Origin: Cercospora beticola
Taxonomy: Eukaryota; Ascomycota; Dothideomycetes; Mycosphaerellales; Mycosphaerellaceae
Assembly (NCBI RefSeq): GCF_033473495.1
Contig: NC_088935.1
Location: 4,464,001-4,528,000 of the forward strand
DNA length: 64,000 nucleotides
Reading direction: 5' to 3'
Under the pieces are notes generated by a model. It had not been told where the DNA came from and made no database searches. It was given only the letters and a program-made list of their open reading frames with translations. The translations under genes and the position numbers were made by a program. Shown here in pieces: positions 52,181-61,642 of the stretch; the first letter of the stretch is position 1, and the number at the start of each line of letters is the position of its first letter.

Positions 52181-54184
52181 TTATTTGATCCTCGCAGCTC
52201 TGAATCTGCTGACCTTCTTGACCTTCCCATCACGCTCTTCCATCAAGTCATCATCCTCGTCGCCGCTCGCTTTGAAGCCTCCTTGCTGACGAATCATATC
52301 ATTGCGACGTCGGTAGTACTCTTCTGCCAGCTCGCGACGCTGCATAATGGCATCTGGCTCGTCCACTGAAGGGGCATTGACGCCTGTCGCACGAGTGGGA
52401 CGCTCGATAAGCTCGTCGGCAATGATTTGCCCGCTTGGGCCTGTGGGAGTCGCATCCGCAGCTGGAGACTGGTCCTCTCGCTTCTGGGCAGCCTTGGAAC
52501 GAGATGGAAGTCCAGAGCTTGCTGTTGGAGGAAGAGGAGAAGAGGAGGCTTCGCCGGCGCTCTTGGTTCGTTCCGATACCACGTCTGCTAGCGGGGTCTC
52601 ATTCTCATCTCGCAACATGGTGGCCACTTTTTGGGCAACGTTCTGCTCCTGTGCGAAGGTTGGAGCTTCAGCGAAACTGACACGCTTCTTGCCATCTTTG
52701 TCACCCGCAGCCGTCGAGGCTGATGCCGAAGCTGGTGTGCTATCGTCTTTGATCACCAGCCTGTGGACATGCTCAGGATCGATGTCCGCGCCAAGCTCGG
52801 AGGCTTCTGCAGCTGATGGTGCCGGTCCCAAGTTTCCAATCAATCTCTGTTGTAGTGCTTTCATCTCTTTGTGATAATCGTCGCTGATCACGGGGCGTTT
52901 ACTGCGACCATATTCATCCTCGCTTTCTCTGTCAGAATCTGACAAACCGCTTGTGTATGGCGTATCTTCCTCTGGATATTCCGAAGACGGAAAGTCGGAC
53001 AGCGATCCATTCTCGTCCATATCAAAGTCGTCCTCGTCCAGATCCATTTGCGCCACAACATGCCCAACTTCGTTCAGGTGATATTCAAGCATTTCTCGGC
53101 GGGTAGCGGCGTCTTCTTCTGACTCGTTCTCAGGGAGCACGATGTGTTCTCTTGCCAAATTGTCATCCGAATCAAATTCACGCACTTTTTCGCCAGGCTT
53201 GAACATGAACTCGCGGAGGGTTTTCTGCATATCGGTCGCTGGGCGCGTTTCGCTCGCCTTTTGTTGTTCGCCCCCGACTGCCGACACTGCACCATTCGCT
53301 GGCTCCGCGGGTATCTCCTCCACTTGTGGTGCAAATGACACAGACCTGGTGTCGGGGGCGGGTGCAGCTGGCATGACTGCCACCTTGTCATTAAACGATA
53401 CCGATCTCTTCCCATCCTGAGATTCCTGACGAAGCGGCGTTGGGGGTGGTTTCGTATCTGCCGTGAAGGAAACCGATTTCTTGCGAACCGAGGGTCGCTC
53501 TGACGTGGTCTCGTCATCGCTTTCCGTACGTTGACGCGGGTTCACATCTGCAGCAGATTTCATGTGGACAAGAGCAGGTGGCGGTTTTGTGAAAGTTGTC
53601 GATGGTGCCGATTCATCGCTTCCACGCTCAGCAGCACCTTCGGTCGCTGCATTGCTGGCCTCAAGGTCTTTGTTGGATAGTCCAGCCTTGCGAAGCGTGT
53701 CGACTAGTGTTGCTGTGGTAGCTTCTGGTTGTGACAAGCTACTTGACACAACATTGCCATCATCGTCCAGCTCCTCGTGGATCTCTGTCAGCGGCAAACT
53801 CGACTCTCTATTCTCCCGGTTGGAAAATGCAGCAAAGTCAAGTTCTTCGAGTTTCGCTTCTGCGTCCCAAAATTGCCGTTGCAAGGTCTCGATGTTCTTT
53901 TGCACATATTCCTGTCGCTTAGAAATGAGGTCAAGAACTTGTGACGGCGGACGTGGTGATTTAGGGATGCCGGCCAACTCGCAGATCTCCTCTTCTTTCA
54001 CGATGTCGCCCGGGTAGGTTTTGCTAATTTGTTGCAGGTCCAGGTCGTCCGCGCCCGCTTGGATCTCTTCGGACAAGCCTTCGTACTCTGCTGTCAGCGT
54101 CTGGAAGTGCTTCAGGCTCGCTTTGAGCTTCGCCAGATTCTGCTCCAGCAGCACCCGCTGTCGTTCGACCTCGAGGAGGTCCAT
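52181..54184 (-). CDS. BUD27: Unconventional prefoldin URI (Bud27)
   Basis: Single exon, 667 aa. URI/Bud27 is a prefoldin-like scaffold that helps assemble RNA polymerases and tunes TOR and translation signalling. The N-terminal alpha-prefoldin domain (about 1-120) is a coiled coil, MDLLEVERQRVLLEQNLAKL...; its central insertion includes ISKTYPGDIV. After it come long disordered stretches, the acidic box DLDEDDFDMDENG (~381-393), and a conserved C-terminal region with RELAEEYYRRRNDMIRQQ (~617-634) and VKKVSRFRAARIK at the end. Four [K/R]-x-V-S-F sequences (236-240, 260-264, 280-284, 500-504) match PP1-docking RVxF motifs; the human protein is a known PP1-gamma partner. It lies in tandem with REI1, another translation-linked gene. 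Confidence 0.88.
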   Translation of the reverse strand: MDLLEVERQRVLLEQNLAKLKASLKHFQTLTAEYEGLSEEIQAGADDLDLQQISKTYPGDIVKEEEICELAGIPKSPRPPSQVLDLISKRQEYVQKNIETLQRQFWDAEAKLEELDFAAFSNRENRESSLPLTEIHEELDDDGNVVSSSLSQPEATTATLVDTLRKAGLSNKDLEASNAATEGAAERGSDESAPSTTFTKPPPALVHMKSAADVNPRQRTESDDETTSERPSVRKKSVSFTADTKPPPTPLRQESQDGKRSVSFNDKVAVMPAAPAPDTRSVSFAPQVEEIPAEPANGAVSAVGGEQQKASETRPATDMQKTLREFMFKPGEKVREFDSDDNLAREHIVLPENESEEDAATRREMLEYHLNEVGHVVAQMDLDEDDFDMDENGSLSDFPSSEYPEEDTPYTSGLSDSDRESEDEYGRSKRPVISDDYHKEMKALQQRLIGNLGPAPSAAEASELGADIDPEHVHRLVIKDDSTPASASASTAAGDKDGKKRVSFAEAPTFAQEQNVAQKVATMLRDENETPLADVVSERTKSAGEASSSPLPPTASSGLPSRSKAAQKREDQSPAADATPTGPSGQIIADELIERPTRATGVNAPSVDEPDAIMQRRELAEEYYRRRNDMIRQQGGFKASGDEDDDLMEERDGKVKKVSRFRAARIK

Positions 54185-54464
54185 GTCTGGTTGCGAGGTG
54201 TGAGGTGAAGTTGAAGTGGACAGAAGAGAAGTAGCGAGTCAGACTAGCGAGGCTTGGCATTAATGCCGTCACGCTTTGGGGGCCGCGATTTCAGGTTGCG
54301 CCAGTAGTGGACGAAGTAAATGTTCGTACAAGAGACTACAAAAATATCCTTAAAGACCGCCAAGTATGGTTTTTCTTTACCAAAGTTTGAGGTTTGCTTG
54401 CCAATTGGTTTTGCGTACCTGATCTCCGTGCTTCGAAGTACTTCTACGCCTTGCTCTAATTTCA
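54185..54464. other. Intergenic URI promoter / REI1 3' side
   Basis: 280 bp, AT-rich near 54320-54420; includes the REI1 3' end and the URI promoter. A frame on the reverse strand entering from the REI1 tail is out of frame and not believed. Confidence 0.45.
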
Positions 54465-56072
54465 CTACTGGAGCAATGGATCGCGGAAATACTTTTGCAA
54501 GTTCGCTTGCTTGTTGTTGCCCCATTGATACCGTGCCTCAGCTCGCTGAGCTCGCTTTGTAGCCCGCTTCTCTACTGCCTTGACCTCGCGCTTCTTGGCC
54601 TCGCTCACTCCAACCATACCCAAGCCGCCGTCGGCTCGACTCACTATTTGTCTACCACGCCTCTGATCGCCATCTTCCTGGTCTACGTCGGCGTCTTCAT
54701 CATCAGCATCAGAGTCATGACGACCGTCAGCGATCAGGCGCTGCTGGGCCCGCTCGTCAGCAGATGGGTAGTTGCGCAAGTTTTGCCTGTAGTAAGCCCG
54801 TAGGCTCCGGTGGCCTGCCGTTCGTCCTGATGGTAGATGAAGTTCGTAGTCGTCGTGGTAAACCGCGTGCGACCCTCCGTGCGCATGAGAGTGGAATCCG
54901 TCGCTGCTCTTATGCGGTCTGGGGTCTTTGTGAGAGTGATGGCGATGCAGGCCTAGCCGCTCGTGCATGTGCGACTTGTCAACAGGAACAGAACCAATCT
55001 CGTCAGTGGGTACAGACGACAGTGAGCCGTCACTTTCCCATCCCTCGTCATCCTCCATGTCCACATCTTCACCTGCCTCGTTCTGAATCGTAGTCTTTGC
55101 GGCACGCTTGGCGCCCAGCTTGACACCCCCGCTGGTCCCCTCGTCTTCTGTCTCACTCTCTTCGTCGGAATACGTCGATCGGAAATCGTAGAATTCGCCG
55201 ACATCCATTTGCTCCTCTTCGGTGCTATATGCAATCATACAGTGGCCTCTATCGCGCATGTGAGTCTGGATACCGGAGGTTGTGTGTAGCTGTTTGTGAC
55301 ATAGCAGACACTGGTGCAGCACGGCCACGGTCTCGCTGAGGTAGTTGACGAGGCCAGGAAGATCGACTAGGTAGTCCCGCTCGGGAATGAAGAAGCCGTG
55401 TTGTCGAGACATGTGATTGATGTTGAGGTCCATGGTGGGCGAGATGTAGTTGCAGAACAGGCATTGATTCAGATCGGCCTTGTGTTCGTAGTCATCGTCT
55501 TCGGTTTCTGCTGACGTGGAGGGTGCAGGCTGTGACGCTCCGTCTGGCTGAGCCACATTTCCGTTGAGAGTTGTCCTACTGATGCCACCGACGACCTCGT
55601 CCAGAACGTCCTCTGTCGCCTCTTCGCCGTTCACTGTACTCGCTGTCGTGCTTGCCGTGTCAATAGAGTCACCGAGTGTGAAGGTCGAGTCTGCCATGCT
55701 GTCCGTATCTGCCCCATCTGCGCCGCCGCCACGAGCGTTGAATCGTGCAACATGAAGGCGGTGCTTCTGACTCCCCAGGTGGTTCACGAAGGCGCCTTCG
55801 CTGAAGTATGTCTTATCGCAAGGCTCACATCGCTTTTCGAAGCTTGCTCGAGCTGCCGTGGCAGCTGCGGTGGCCTTGTTCGCAAGGACCTTTTCGGCGA
55901 AGATCTCAGAGGAGAGGGGTGGCAATGACGCGACTCGACGCTTGAGATTGTAGCGGTGCCAGTCAGATTGCATGTGCGTGCGTTGAAGGTCGCTCGTCCG
56001 GAAGGCCACTTGACATGTATTGCAAGTGAAGGGGTGGGCGGAGCCATTCTGAGCAGACGCTGTAGAGGCCAT
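54465..56072 (-). CDS. REI1: 60S biogenesis zinc-finger protein Rei1 (ZNF622)
   Basis: Single exon, 535 aa. Rei1 is a cytosolic factor that releases and recycles Arx1 from pre-60S subunits and probes the exit tunnel with its C terminus. Four C2H2-type fingers are visible: FTCNTCQVAF...H (17-39), CEPCDKTYFSEGAFVNHLGSQKH (~82-104), CLFCNYISPTMDLNINHMSRQHGF, and CLLCHKQLHTTSGIQTHMRDRGH. The conserved GEFYDFRSTY follows. An unusual histidine-rich stretch (12 His in residues 369-412) precedes the basic C-terminal end with KKREVKAVEKRATKRAQRAEAR, QWGNNKQANLQKYFRD. The paralogue Reh1 is an alternative; one copy is usual outside yeast. Divergent from the Saf4-like gene. Confidence 0.93.
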   Translation of the reverse strand: MASTASAQNGSAHPFTCNTCQVAFRTSDLQRTHMQSDWHRYNLKRRVASLPPLSSEIFAEKVLANKATAAATAARASFEKRCEPCDKTYFSEGAFVNHLGSQKHRLHVARFNARGGGADGADTDSMADSTFTLGDSIDTASTTASTVNGEEATEDVLDEVVGGISRTTLNGNVAQPDGASQPAPSTSAETEDDDYEHKADLNQCLFCNYISPTMDLNINHMSRQHGFFIPERDYLVDLPGLVNYLSETVAVLHQCLLCHKQLHTTSGIQTHMRDRGHCMIAYSTEEEQMDVGEFYDFRSTYSDEESETEDEGTSGGVKLGAKRAAKTTIQNEAGEDVDMEDDEGWESDGSLSSVPTDEIGSVPVDKSHMHERLGLHRHHSHKDPRPHKSSDGFHSHAHGGSHAVYHDDYELHLPSGRTAGHRSLRAYYRQNLRNYPSADERAQQRLIADGRHDSDADDEDADVDQEDGDQRRGRQIVSRADGGLGMVGVSEAKKREVKAVEKRATKRAQRAEARYQWGNNKQANLQKYFRDPLLQ

Positions 56073-56400
56073 GCTCGATGTGTGTCGAGTGTCGAGTGTC
56101 GGGTTAGGTTAGGTCAGTCAGAGATGTTGCAAGCGAAATGGAAAATTAATATGACGTTAGTTGCTGATTCAGCGGGCAAGCGGGCTCCCGTCCAATCCTC
56201 GAGGGGCAAATTCCACTGACAACCAGACGAAAACCTCAGCACAACGTGTCTCGCTACCATGAATGACCGGATTTTCGATCAAGGAATCCGGGTTCCCGTG
56301 ACCTCTGTTCCAGTGGGCCATCTCCTGGAAGCCACAACAACCCGCGTCGCCTAAAGGTCGTCTTCGCCACTGCCGCGCCGCGCAGTGCATTTCATCCGAC
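56073..56400. other. Divergent intergenic REI1 / Saf4-like
   Basis: 328 bp shared promoter; nothing further recognised. Confidence 0.5.
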
Positions 56401-57273
56401 ATGTCACAGCACTACAACAGATACCTTCCGCCCGAGGTGGAGGGTACCACGAGCGCGAATCGTCTCCAGAAGCGTCGCGCTCCGGGCGTGCTGAAAAAGG
56501 ATGGCTCGCAGACGGTGCGCTTCGAGATGCCTTTCGCCGTCTGGTGTCACACTTGTCAACCACACGCCATCATCGGGCAAGGTGTTCGATTCAATGCTGA
56601 GAAGCGCAAAAGTGGCAACTATTATAGTACTCCAATATGGAGTTTCCGCATGCGGCACCCAGCATGCAACGGTGTTATTGAGATCAAGACCGACCCCAAA
56701 AATACTGCCTACGTGGTTGTTGAAGGAGGTAAGGCTAGAGACTACGGAGATCCAAATGACCGAATCCGTGAAGGTGAGGGTGATATTCCCCTCTTGACTG
56801 CAGAGGAACGAGAGCAGAGGCGTGAAGACGCTTTTGCACAGCTGGAAGGCAAAGCCGAGGAGAAGCAGAGCACTGAGAGCAATGCGAAACGTATTCGAGA
56901 GCTGTACCAAGCTGGCGAGCGCGCCTGGGACGATCCCTGGACCGCCAACAGACGAGTGCGTGACACTTTTCGACGCGAGAGGAAGACCATAAAACGCAAA
57001 GAACTGGCCGACCAGCAGATTAAGGATCGAATCGGTACTGAAATGGAGCTGCTACCCGAAACGCAGGAAGACGAACTGCGCGCGAAGACCGTCTCCTTTG
57101 GCGAATCCAGTGCGAGCTCAGAGCTGCGAAAAGCAGACGCGAAGCCTATGTTCACTAGAACAACTAGCGGAGTCAACAAGCGATCTGCCGCACCGAGCAA
57201 AGAGAATGCTAAGGACTTGCTCAGGCGCAGACTTGTGTCAAGCACAAGGGCGAGTGTGAACCCTTTCGGCTGA
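56401..57273 (+). CDS. saf4: Splicing factor of the CWC16 family (CCDC130/Saf4 type)
   Basis: Single exon, 290 aa. CWC16 proteins associate with the spliceosome around the catalytic steps. The start MSQHYNRYLPPEVEG and the core GQGVRFNAEKRKSGNYYSTPIWSFRMRH, then CNGVIEIKTDPKNTAYVVVEG, identify the CCDC130/Saf4 branch and not Yju2. The zinc site appears as C-x2-C (WCHTC) with RMRHPAC, that is His in place of one Cys, a pattern I recall as usual in ascomycete members. The C-terminal half is charged and helical (RRVRDTFRRERKTIKRKELADQ) and ends in a Ser/Arg-rich tail. Nuclear location expected. Confidence 0.9.
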   Translation: MSQHYNRYLPPEVEGTTSANRLQKRRAPGVLKKDGSQTVRFEMPFAVWCHTCQPHAIIGQGVRFNAEKRKSGNYYSTPIWSFRMRHPACNGVIEIKTDPKNTAYVVVEGGKARDYGDPNDRIREGEGDIPLLTAEEREQRREDAFAQLEGKAEEKQSTESNAKRIRELYQAGERAWDDPWTANRRVRDTFRRERKTIKRKELADQQIKDRIGTEMELLPETQEDELRAKTVSFGESSASSELRKADAKPMFTRTTSGVNKRSAAPSKENAKDLLRRRLVSSTRASVNPFG

Positions 57274-57372
57274 AGTCCAGATCTCGAACTCAGAGTCTTC
57301 CGCCGATAGTTTGTGACGGAGAGCAGCCTTCGACGCCTCCATGTTATGGCTCCGCAGCTCTGTTGGCAGCAC
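57274..57372. other. Convergent intergenic
   Basis: 99 bp between stop codons; 3' ends only. Confidence 0.5.
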
Positions 57373-58410
57373 TCACAGCGATAAGCTATAGAGATAGCAA
57401 TCTGAGGTCGGTGCTCGCATCTCTAGCGCCTCACTGCCCTCTCGCACGATTGAGGAAGCGTCTCTGGGAAGCATTAGCACGGAGCCTGGACTGTTTTGAA
57501 TGAACGGTCTGACCATATACTCCCTCGGCTCCTGGCCGCCGTTGGCTTCGAAGGCGAGAGCGAATTCATCGATTCCCGCTTGTATGCCCTCTGCTACACT
57601 GCAATCTTCCCATCGCATCATCAGCCTTTTCTGTTGTCGGATTGCTATCGGGCCCATTTCGCACAGCCTGGATACCCACTCGTCGACGGTCTGGTCAAGA
57701 CCATCCGCGTCCTGCACGACCTCTTCAACGAGTCCCCACTCTTTTGCCTGAAGGCCATTGATAATCTCAGCCAAATAGAGCAGCCGGCGTGTCCGCCCAA
57801 ATCCAATCAACTGTGGCAGCAATGCTGCCTCGACAACGCTGGGGATTCCCACCCGAACTTCTGGCATTCCGAAGTGCGATTCTTGTGTCGCGACCCGCAG
57901 ATCGCAGGATACCATGATTTCGAGGCCCGCGCCGAGCGAGAAGCCGTCCACACGGGCGATGACAGGGACTGGGAGATCTCGCAGTGCTTGGCACGCCTTG
58001 TGCACTCCGGTGATGAAGGTTCGGGCGTCTTCTGGACTGGATAAAGAACACATCTCCTTGATATCTGCTCCTCCAATGAAGGATGGACTTTTGCCTTCTG
58101 CAGTGGGACCCCCAGTGAGAACCACAGCGCGTAAATCTTGGTCTTTGCTCAGTTCTTCGCAGGTTGTGGTTAGTTGTGAGAGAATGGAGCTGTTAACAAT
58201 GTTCATCTTCTTCGGATTGTTGATGGACAGTGTTGCCACGCGTCTGTCTTTTTCAAATTGGCACTGTATTCCATTGCTGATATCAGATGAGGTCGAATAC
58301 AGGTTACGACATCTTCGGCGTGTGTTGTGAAATGGTTGCCAAAGCCCAGCATCGCAACCAAGCACGCGATGAGTTCTGGCTAGCCGCAACAGCTGCGAAT
58401 TTCTGTACAT
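57373..58410 (-). CDS. Enoyl-CoA hydratase/isomerase family protein, mitochondrial-type N terminus
   Basis: Single exon, 345 aa. Crotonase-fold protein. The basic start MYRNSQLLRLARTHRVLG and following Arg-rich stretch look like a mitochondrial presequence of about 40 residues. The fold motifs are present: FIGGADIKEM forms the oxyanion hole, and both glutamates used by hydratases appear to be retained, one in GAGLEIMVSCDLRVA and one in GMPEVRVGIPSVVEAALLP. The C-terminal tail is about 25 residues longer than the core and has no SKL-type peroxisomal signal. It could be a beta-oxidation or branched-chain amino-acid hydratase; the sequence does not decide. Divergent from the FDH-like gene by 490 bp. 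Confidence 0.88.
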   Translation of the reverse strand: MYRNSQLLRLARTHRVLGCDAGLWQPFHNTRRRCRNLYSTSSDISNGIQCQFEKDRRVATLSINNPKKMNIVNSSILSQLTTTCEELSKDQDLRAVVLTGGPTAEGKSPSFIGGADIKEMCSLSSPEDARTFITGVHKACQALRDLPVPVIARVDGFSLGAGLEIMVSCDLRVATQESHFGMPEVRVGIPSVVEAALLPQLIGFGRTRRLLYLAEIINGLQAKEWGLVEEVVQDADGLDQTVDEWVSRLCEMGPIAIRQQKRLMMRWEDCSVAEGIQAGIDEFALAFEANGGQEPREYMVRPFIQNSPGSVLMLPRDASSIVREGSEALEMRAPTSDCYLYSLSL

Positions 58411-58900
58411 GTTGTAGTTGTCGTGTGTTCAAGATTCTGCGACTGTCATACTTGAATGCAGCAGCGTTGCTTGCTATTAGAACGCCGAGAACCGAGGACT
58501 GTCTCCCTGCAACTCGTCCGACGTCTGCCGATCACTTTGAACGGCTGGCCCGGGCGTCGGTCTGCTCGCCGCAACAAGGTGCTGTTTCCTTCCCTTGCTA
58601 GTAATCCACCAGGCTCCGGATCCAGTAGAGAATCAAATCGACAAGCTCTCTTGCAGTTGCAACCCCGCGACAAGTTGGCAACGCGTCAAGTCTCTTAGCT
58701 TCCTACGCGAAGCTGACCCCGCTTGCCCGCCTCTTATGAGGTCAATCAAGCATTGAGCCGTCTTACAACGTAGGATAATAAATAGAGCATTCACTTCTCT
58801 TTTCATACGTTCGTGTCGTGCTGCTCGATATCCTCTGACCATTGAAACTCATTTCCTCCATTAATCGTACTGCACGCGAAGATCTACTATTAACCACACA
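58411..58900. other. Divergent intergenic ECH / FDH-like
   Basis: 490 bp; AT-rich toward the FDH-like start. No other gene. Confidence 0.5.
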
Positions 58901-60698
58901 ATGTCGGAAACGAAGATGAAGGCGCTCCATTACGATGGTCCGTTCAAGGTCGCCGTTCGAGAGTGAGCTTTTCCTATTAGCCATCATGAGCAGCAAGCTG
59001 ATATGATACAGGATCGATCTACCCAAGATCCAGCATCCGGTATGATGAGCGATAACGTGTTGACTTTTTGCAAGCGCTAACGGCCATGTTGTAGGACGAT
59101 GTGATCATCAAAGTTACGACGACTTGTATCTGCGGTTCGGATTTGCATATGTTAGTCCAGTCCAGCTTCGAATAGCTCATATTGTCCTCGACTTGTGCGG
59201 AGAAACAATGTCGTCGGCGCGACTTGTACAGCGTCTGACATTCTTTTTCAGGTACGAAGGCCGTACTGCAGCCGAGCAAGGTCTAGTCTTTGGCCACGAG
59301 AATATGGGAGTAATCACTGAAGTCGGCTCTGGCGTGACTTTGCTAAAGAAGGGCGATCGTATCGTGCTGCCCTTCAATGTTGCAGATGGTCGTTGCCGAA
59401 ATTGTGAGGAGGGCAAGACAGGTACTCAGCCCCAGTGAACGGGTGTGGGAGCTTCACTGACTTCTTCGATTAGCCTTCTGCACTGGTGTCAATCCTGGAT
59501 TTGCTGGGTGAGCTCCGAGAAGTCCAACGAGAGAGACTTCGAACGGATGCTGACGATTCTGAAGTGGCGCTTATGGATATGTTGCCATGGGTCCATACCA
59601 AGGTGGTCAAGCGCAGTACCTTCGTGTCCCATTTGCAGATTTCAATGCTTTGGTGCTCCCCCAGGGCACAGAGCATGAAGCAGATTTCGCACTTCTTGCC
59701 GGTATGACACTTAAAGTTGATAGCACACTCATTCAGAGCTGACATGGTGTGCATACAGATATCTTTCCAGTAAGAGCGAATCATATTTCCAGCAATACAC
59801 AATTCTGACACTTCTTTAGACTGGCTGGCATGGTCTCGTCCTGGCTGGCTTCCAAAGTGGCGAGTCTGTAGCTGTCTTCGGAGCCGGTCCCGTGGGTCTC
59901 ATGGCCGCATACTCGGGCGTCATTCGTGGTGCCTCCCGTGTGTTCGTTGTCGACCAAGTCAAGGAGCGTCTTGATCAAGCCGAGAAGATTGGCTGCATTC
60001 CCATCAACTTCAGAGATGGCGATCCAGTAGAGCAAAGTGAGTTTTCCCCTCTTTGTTTGTGCGTAGACTTCCGCTGACCAGAGACAGTCATCGAGAAAAA
60101 TGGCGGAATGGTGGACAGAGCTGTGGATGCTGTTGGTTACCAGGCGGTCGATAAAGATGGCAGCAAGGAACAGCCGAACATTGTACTGGACCAACTGATC
60201 ATGGTCACTAGGCCAACCGGCGGTCTCGTGAGTATCGAAGTGCGAAACGAAAGCCCTGTTTGGGTTCTGACGCGTTGTGAAGGGCATTCCGGGACTTTAT
60301 GTGCCCAGCGATCCTGGTGCTCCAGATGAAAAGTCCGGAAAGGGCCAGATCTTGTGAGCTCAAGCTGTAACGTGCACTCTTGAAGATAGCTACTGACTTC
60401 TCGATCCTTAAGGCTATCCTTCGGCAAGCTCTTCGAAAAGGGTCTGAAGCTCGGCACCGGACAATGTAATGGTAAGTGCAAATCTTAACAACAGTGAGTT
60501 TCCATTGCTGACAGACGTATAGTCAAGGCTTACAATCGCTATCTGCGTGATCTGATCATCAGCGGACGTGCGAAGCCGTCGTTCGTTGTGTCTCACGAGC
60601 TGTCTTTGGAGGACGCCCCTATGGCGTACGAGAAATTTGACAAGCGCATCGAGGGGTACTCGAAGGTGCTCTTGCATCCAAATGGGCCTCTTCAGTGA
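58901..60698 (+). CDS. Zinc alcohol dehydrogenase, glutathione-independent formaldehyde dehydrogenase-like
   Basis: Twelve exons: 58901..58962, 59012..59039, 59095..59150, 59252..59421, 59474..59507, 59565..59701, 59759..59769, 59820..60036, 60088..60227, 60283..60353, 60413..60471, 60523..60698. They join to 386 aa. Medium-chain zinc dehydrogenase with catalytic-zinc residues C43 (CICGSDLH), H64-E65 (FGHENMG) and the later D in DIFPTGWHG, and NAD-binding GAGPVGLMAA. The GGAYGYVAMG insert and GIPGLYVPSDPGA closely resemble the Pseudomonas putida FDH branch. The structural-zinc lobe reads ADGRCRNC...FC, so one of its usual four Cys appears as Asp. Exon 7 is 11 nt and frame-critical. It has far more introns than any neighbour. 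Substrate (formaldehyde or other aldehydes) is inferred. Confidence 0.85.
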
Positions 60699-60835
60699 GC
60701 GTCGAGTGATCGGTAGCAAGATAAGCATGCTTAATGGCGACCGTTTCTTCTCAAGTCAGAGCTTTCAGCTCTTCTTGTTGACATCCTCGCGGTGCCTTGC
60801 ATGCAGAGTTCGTCACGGAAACGTCTCATACAACC
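60699..60835. other. Convergent intergenic
   Basis: 137 bp between converging stop codons; 3' ends only. Confidence 0.5.
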
Positions 60836-61376
60836 TCAGTCGTCCTCGTTCGTAAGGACACGCGTCGAAATAATCTTGATCTCCTCTTCAGGTCTGTCTT
60901 CAGCACCAGTCTTAACGAGGCCCAACTTCTGCACCGTGCGCATCCCATTCTTGACGCGCCCGAAAATCGTGTGCTTGCCATCCAGCCACGGAGTCGGAGC
61001 CAAAGTGATAAAGAACTGAGAGCCATTGGTATTTGGTCCGGAGTTTGCCATAGACAGTACGCCAGCACCAGTGTGCTTTAGGTCAGAACGAATCTCATCT
61101 TCGAATTTCTCGCCCCAGATGGAGCTTCCCCCTCGTCCTGTGCCTGTGGGGTCGCCACCTTGGATCTGTGTACTGAGGTTAGTTTTCGTATCTGGTAAGA
61201 AGTGTATACGGGACACGTACCATGAAATCGGGAATGACACGATGGAAAATGGTATTGTCGTAGTAATGTCTGGAGCAGAGCGTTGCGAAATTTTCGCAGG
61301 TGCGTGGCGCATGTTGTGTGTACAACTCGAGGGTCACAGAACCCAACGAGGTCTCCAGTAGTACAGTCTGCGCCAT
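60836..61376 (-). CDS. Cyclophilin peptidyl-prolyl isomerase, PPIL1 type
   Basis: Exons 61376..61221 and 61165..60836 on the reverse strand, 161 aa. Small cyclophilin of the PPIL1/Cyp1 class (about 160-166 aa), in other species a spliceosome component activated by SKIP/Prp45. Start [19 protein letters not shown], then the catalytic Arg in [12 protein letters not shown], the [16 protein letters not shown] loop, [16 protein letters not shown] and the W in [13 protein letters not shown]. All main active-site residues (R, F, Q, W, H) are present. No targeting signal, so cytosol/nucleus. The phase-0 intron falls between the Met and Val/Ile of FMxQ. Tail-to-tail with the FDH-like gene. Confidence 0.94.
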
Positions 61377-61642
61377 ATTGCAAGCTTCAGATCGTTGGAC
61401 GAAGTTGAGGTGAGGTTGAATTCAAGACATCAAGGTTGCTCGCAAGGAAGTGGAAGGCGCCGCGACTTTTGGCCGCGAAGCTCACATACTTCAATTTGAT
61501 ATCGCTCGAAATGATGAAGCTGACCAGTCTGAGGTACTGAGTGCTTTCGCAACAGACTAGGTCTCGGTGTAACATTCTATGTTTTAGCCTATAACGCCGC
61601 CGCCATGCTATGCTTAGATCCTTTCCAATGCTTTAACGCTTT

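Noticed and set aside
54244..54525. Reverse-strand frame running out of the REI1 end
   Set aside because: It overlaps the REI1 C terminus in another frame and then continues into AT-rich intergenic DNA with no similarity.
56520..56690. Degenerate zinc site in the Saf4-like protein as a novelty
   Set aside because: His in place of one Cys (RMRHPAC) appears to be the usual pattern in ascomycete CCDC130 homologues, so it is not special.
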